This document shows, one piece after another, positions 5,229-5,713 of a stretch of 5,713 nt of DNA (within the stretch, counting starts at the first letter, position 1; the number at the start of each line of letters is the position of its first letter). A model generated the notes under the pieces. The model did not search any database. It saw nothing but the letters and a program-made list of their open reading frames with translations, and had not been told where the DNA came from. Location of the stretch: assembly GCA_945861845.1 (NCBI GenBank), contig CAMAWS010000244.1:1-5713 (forward strand), read 5' to 3'. The translations under genes were made by a program, and so were the position numbers. Origin of the DNA: Candidatus Sulfopaludibacter sp. SbA3 (GTDB lineage: Bacteria > Acidobacteriota > Terriglobia > 20CM-2-55-15).

Positions 5229-5420
5229 CTAAGTCTTTGCCCGAAAGTCGTCTTTCGGACAGACCCAATACATTCCACCAGGTTGGCCAGCAGTCTTGAT
5301 AACTCGGGTTGCAATCATCGGGGTAGTGCACTGCGGACAGACCTTTCCCGACTGAATCAAATTCTTGTCCTTACCGAGAGAAGCGCGGGCAGTCTTACTT
5401 AACTTCGCACCAGATGCCAT
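5229..5420 (-). CDS. Small zinc-ribbon-like protein with three cysteines
   Basis: The product is 63 residues. A basic N-terminal stretch with Lys6, Lys9, Arg12, Lys17 and Lys19 is followed by CPQC (28-31), a 22-residue spacer ending GGMYWV, and CPKDD (54-58). This is the layout of a zinc ribbon knuckle pair, but the second knuckle has only Cys54; the expected fourth Cys is Asp57. It may bind zinc with three Cys plus Asp, bind through a partner, or not bind at all. The small basic protein could contact nucleic acid or ribosomes; that is inference. The start at ATG 5420 is well supported by GGAGGA (5431-5436) 10 bases upstream. It lies 101 bases after the gamma-glutamyltransferase stop and has its own -10 candidate. 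Confidence 0.75.
   Translation of the reverse strand: MASGAKLSKTARASLGKDKNLIQSGKVCPQCTTPMIATRVIKTAGQPGGMYWVCPKDDFRAKT
5241..5258 (-). other. Stable hairpin inside the 3' end of the zinc-ribbon gene
   Basis: CCGAAAG (5241-5247) and CTTTCGG (5252-5258) form a perfect 7-base stem with a 4-base loop. It spans codons 55-60, just before the stop codon at 5229-5231. No T-tract follows on the minus strand, so intrinsic termination is doubtful; it could protect the mRNA 3' end. It may also simply reflect coding sequence. Confidence 0.35.
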
Positions 5421-5430
5421 GGATCGTTAG

Positions 5431-5459
5431 TCCTCCGTACAAAATGAGTTCTTATCATA
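5431..5459 (-). promoter_or_regulatory. -10 element and Shine-Dalgarno of the zinc-ribbon gene
   Basis: On the minus strand TATGAT (5454-5459, 5 of 6 to consensus) would start transcription near 5447. The resulting leader of about 26 bases contains GGAGGA (5431-5436). The nearest -35-like sequence, TTGAGG (5484-5489), is 24 bases upstream, too far for a standard promoter. Confidence 0.4.
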
Positions 5460-5521
5460 CAGGAATTCGGGATGCTGGTGCGCCCTCAAGATGAGAGATG
5501 GGAATTGAGCATTCAGGAAAC

Positions 5522-5713
5522 TCACCACCCGATCGCGAGACCGTCCTTTCGCACGTCCGATCCGCCAACGAGAACGTTTGTTCCTGGATCGATAAGAATT
5601 CCTTGATACCCGCCGAACGCGTCGAACCCGCTGACGATGTCGTGCCCCTTTGCAGCAAGGCCACTGCGCACCGGCTCGTTGAACGCGGACTCCAGCGCCA
5701 GGCCGCCGACCGA
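5522..5713 (-). CDS. ggt: Gamma-glutamyltransferase, C-terminal end only
   Basis: The minus-strand frame enters from the right edge in phase and ends at TGA (5522-5524), giving the last 63 residues. It contains GHDIVSGFDAFGGYQGI, then IDPGTNVLVGGSDVRKDG and AIGW at the terminus. This matches the end of the small subunit of gamma-glutamyltranspeptidases, whose usual ending resembles GGSDPRxDGxAxGY; Val replaces Pro and Trp replaces Tyr here. These enzymes hydrolyse or transfer the gamma-glutamyl group of glutathione and related compounds, usually in the periplasm, after self-cleavage at a Thr that lies outside this window. Because only the end is visible, the processing site, signal peptide and possible acylase-type variants cannot be judged. 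The following 101 bases (5421-5521) show no clear terminator. Confidence 0.85.
   Translation of the reverse strand, partial: SVGGLALESAFNEPVRSGLAAKGHDIVSGFDAFGGYQGILIDPGTNVLVGGSDVRKDGLAIGW

Noticed and set aside
5455..5664. Minus-strand 69-codon frame near the right end
   Set aside because: It is out of frame with the gamma-glutamyltransferase C-terminus, which is recognisable on the same strand.

Overview
The window (5713 bases, moderately GC-rich) reads as a compact stretch of chromosome from a Gram-negative, pilus-bearing bacterium. It has no mobile elements, RNA genes or CRISPR arrays. A lipobox lipoprotein with a probable heme-c site, a short DksA/TraR-type protein, and a tandem pair of PilT-family ATPases followed by a degenerate receiver protein would suit an Acidobacteriota-like genome. 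That assignment is inference from gene style only; no taxonomic marker is present.

Layout, left to right. Positions 1-308 (minus) hold the first 102 codons of a lipoprotein that reaches a CxxC(H/Q) motif exactly at the window edge. A 131-base divergent spacer separates it from 440-982 (plus), an unrecognised 180-residue protein with a Tat-like SRRQFF motif but no membrane segment. Next is 1035-1373 (plus), a short DksA/TraR zinc-finger protein. A hairpin-rich spacer of 80 bases lies between this and the convergent 1454-1945 (minus), a peroxiredoxin-like thioredoxin-fold protein with a CPTS active site. A 78-base divergent spacer carries a perfect TATAAT and two Shine-Dalgarno sequences for the plus-strand cluster: pilT (2024-3100), a PilU-like paralogue (3104-4270) and a pseudo-receiver (4267-4731, ATGA overlap).

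The pilT cluster converges, with only 3 bases between stop codons, on a small membrane-anchored protein (4735-5112, minus). This gene has its own promoter, placed so that its mRNA would be almost leaderless. Further right, also on minus, are a 63-residue three-cysteine zinc-ribbon-like protein (5229-5420) and the C-terminal end of a gamma-glutamyltransferase (5522 to beyond the window).

The functional core is the three-gene unit at 2024-4731. PilT is the expected type IV pilus retraction motor, and the second ATPase looks like PilU with an altered C-terminal domain and Walker B flank. The third protein looks like a CheY-type fold that cannot be phosphorylated in the usual way, because His stands where the acceptor Asp should be. 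Tight spacing suggests the three are made together, and the third may be a partner or regulator of the retraction motors. The remaining genes look like unrelated housekeeping or accessory genes.
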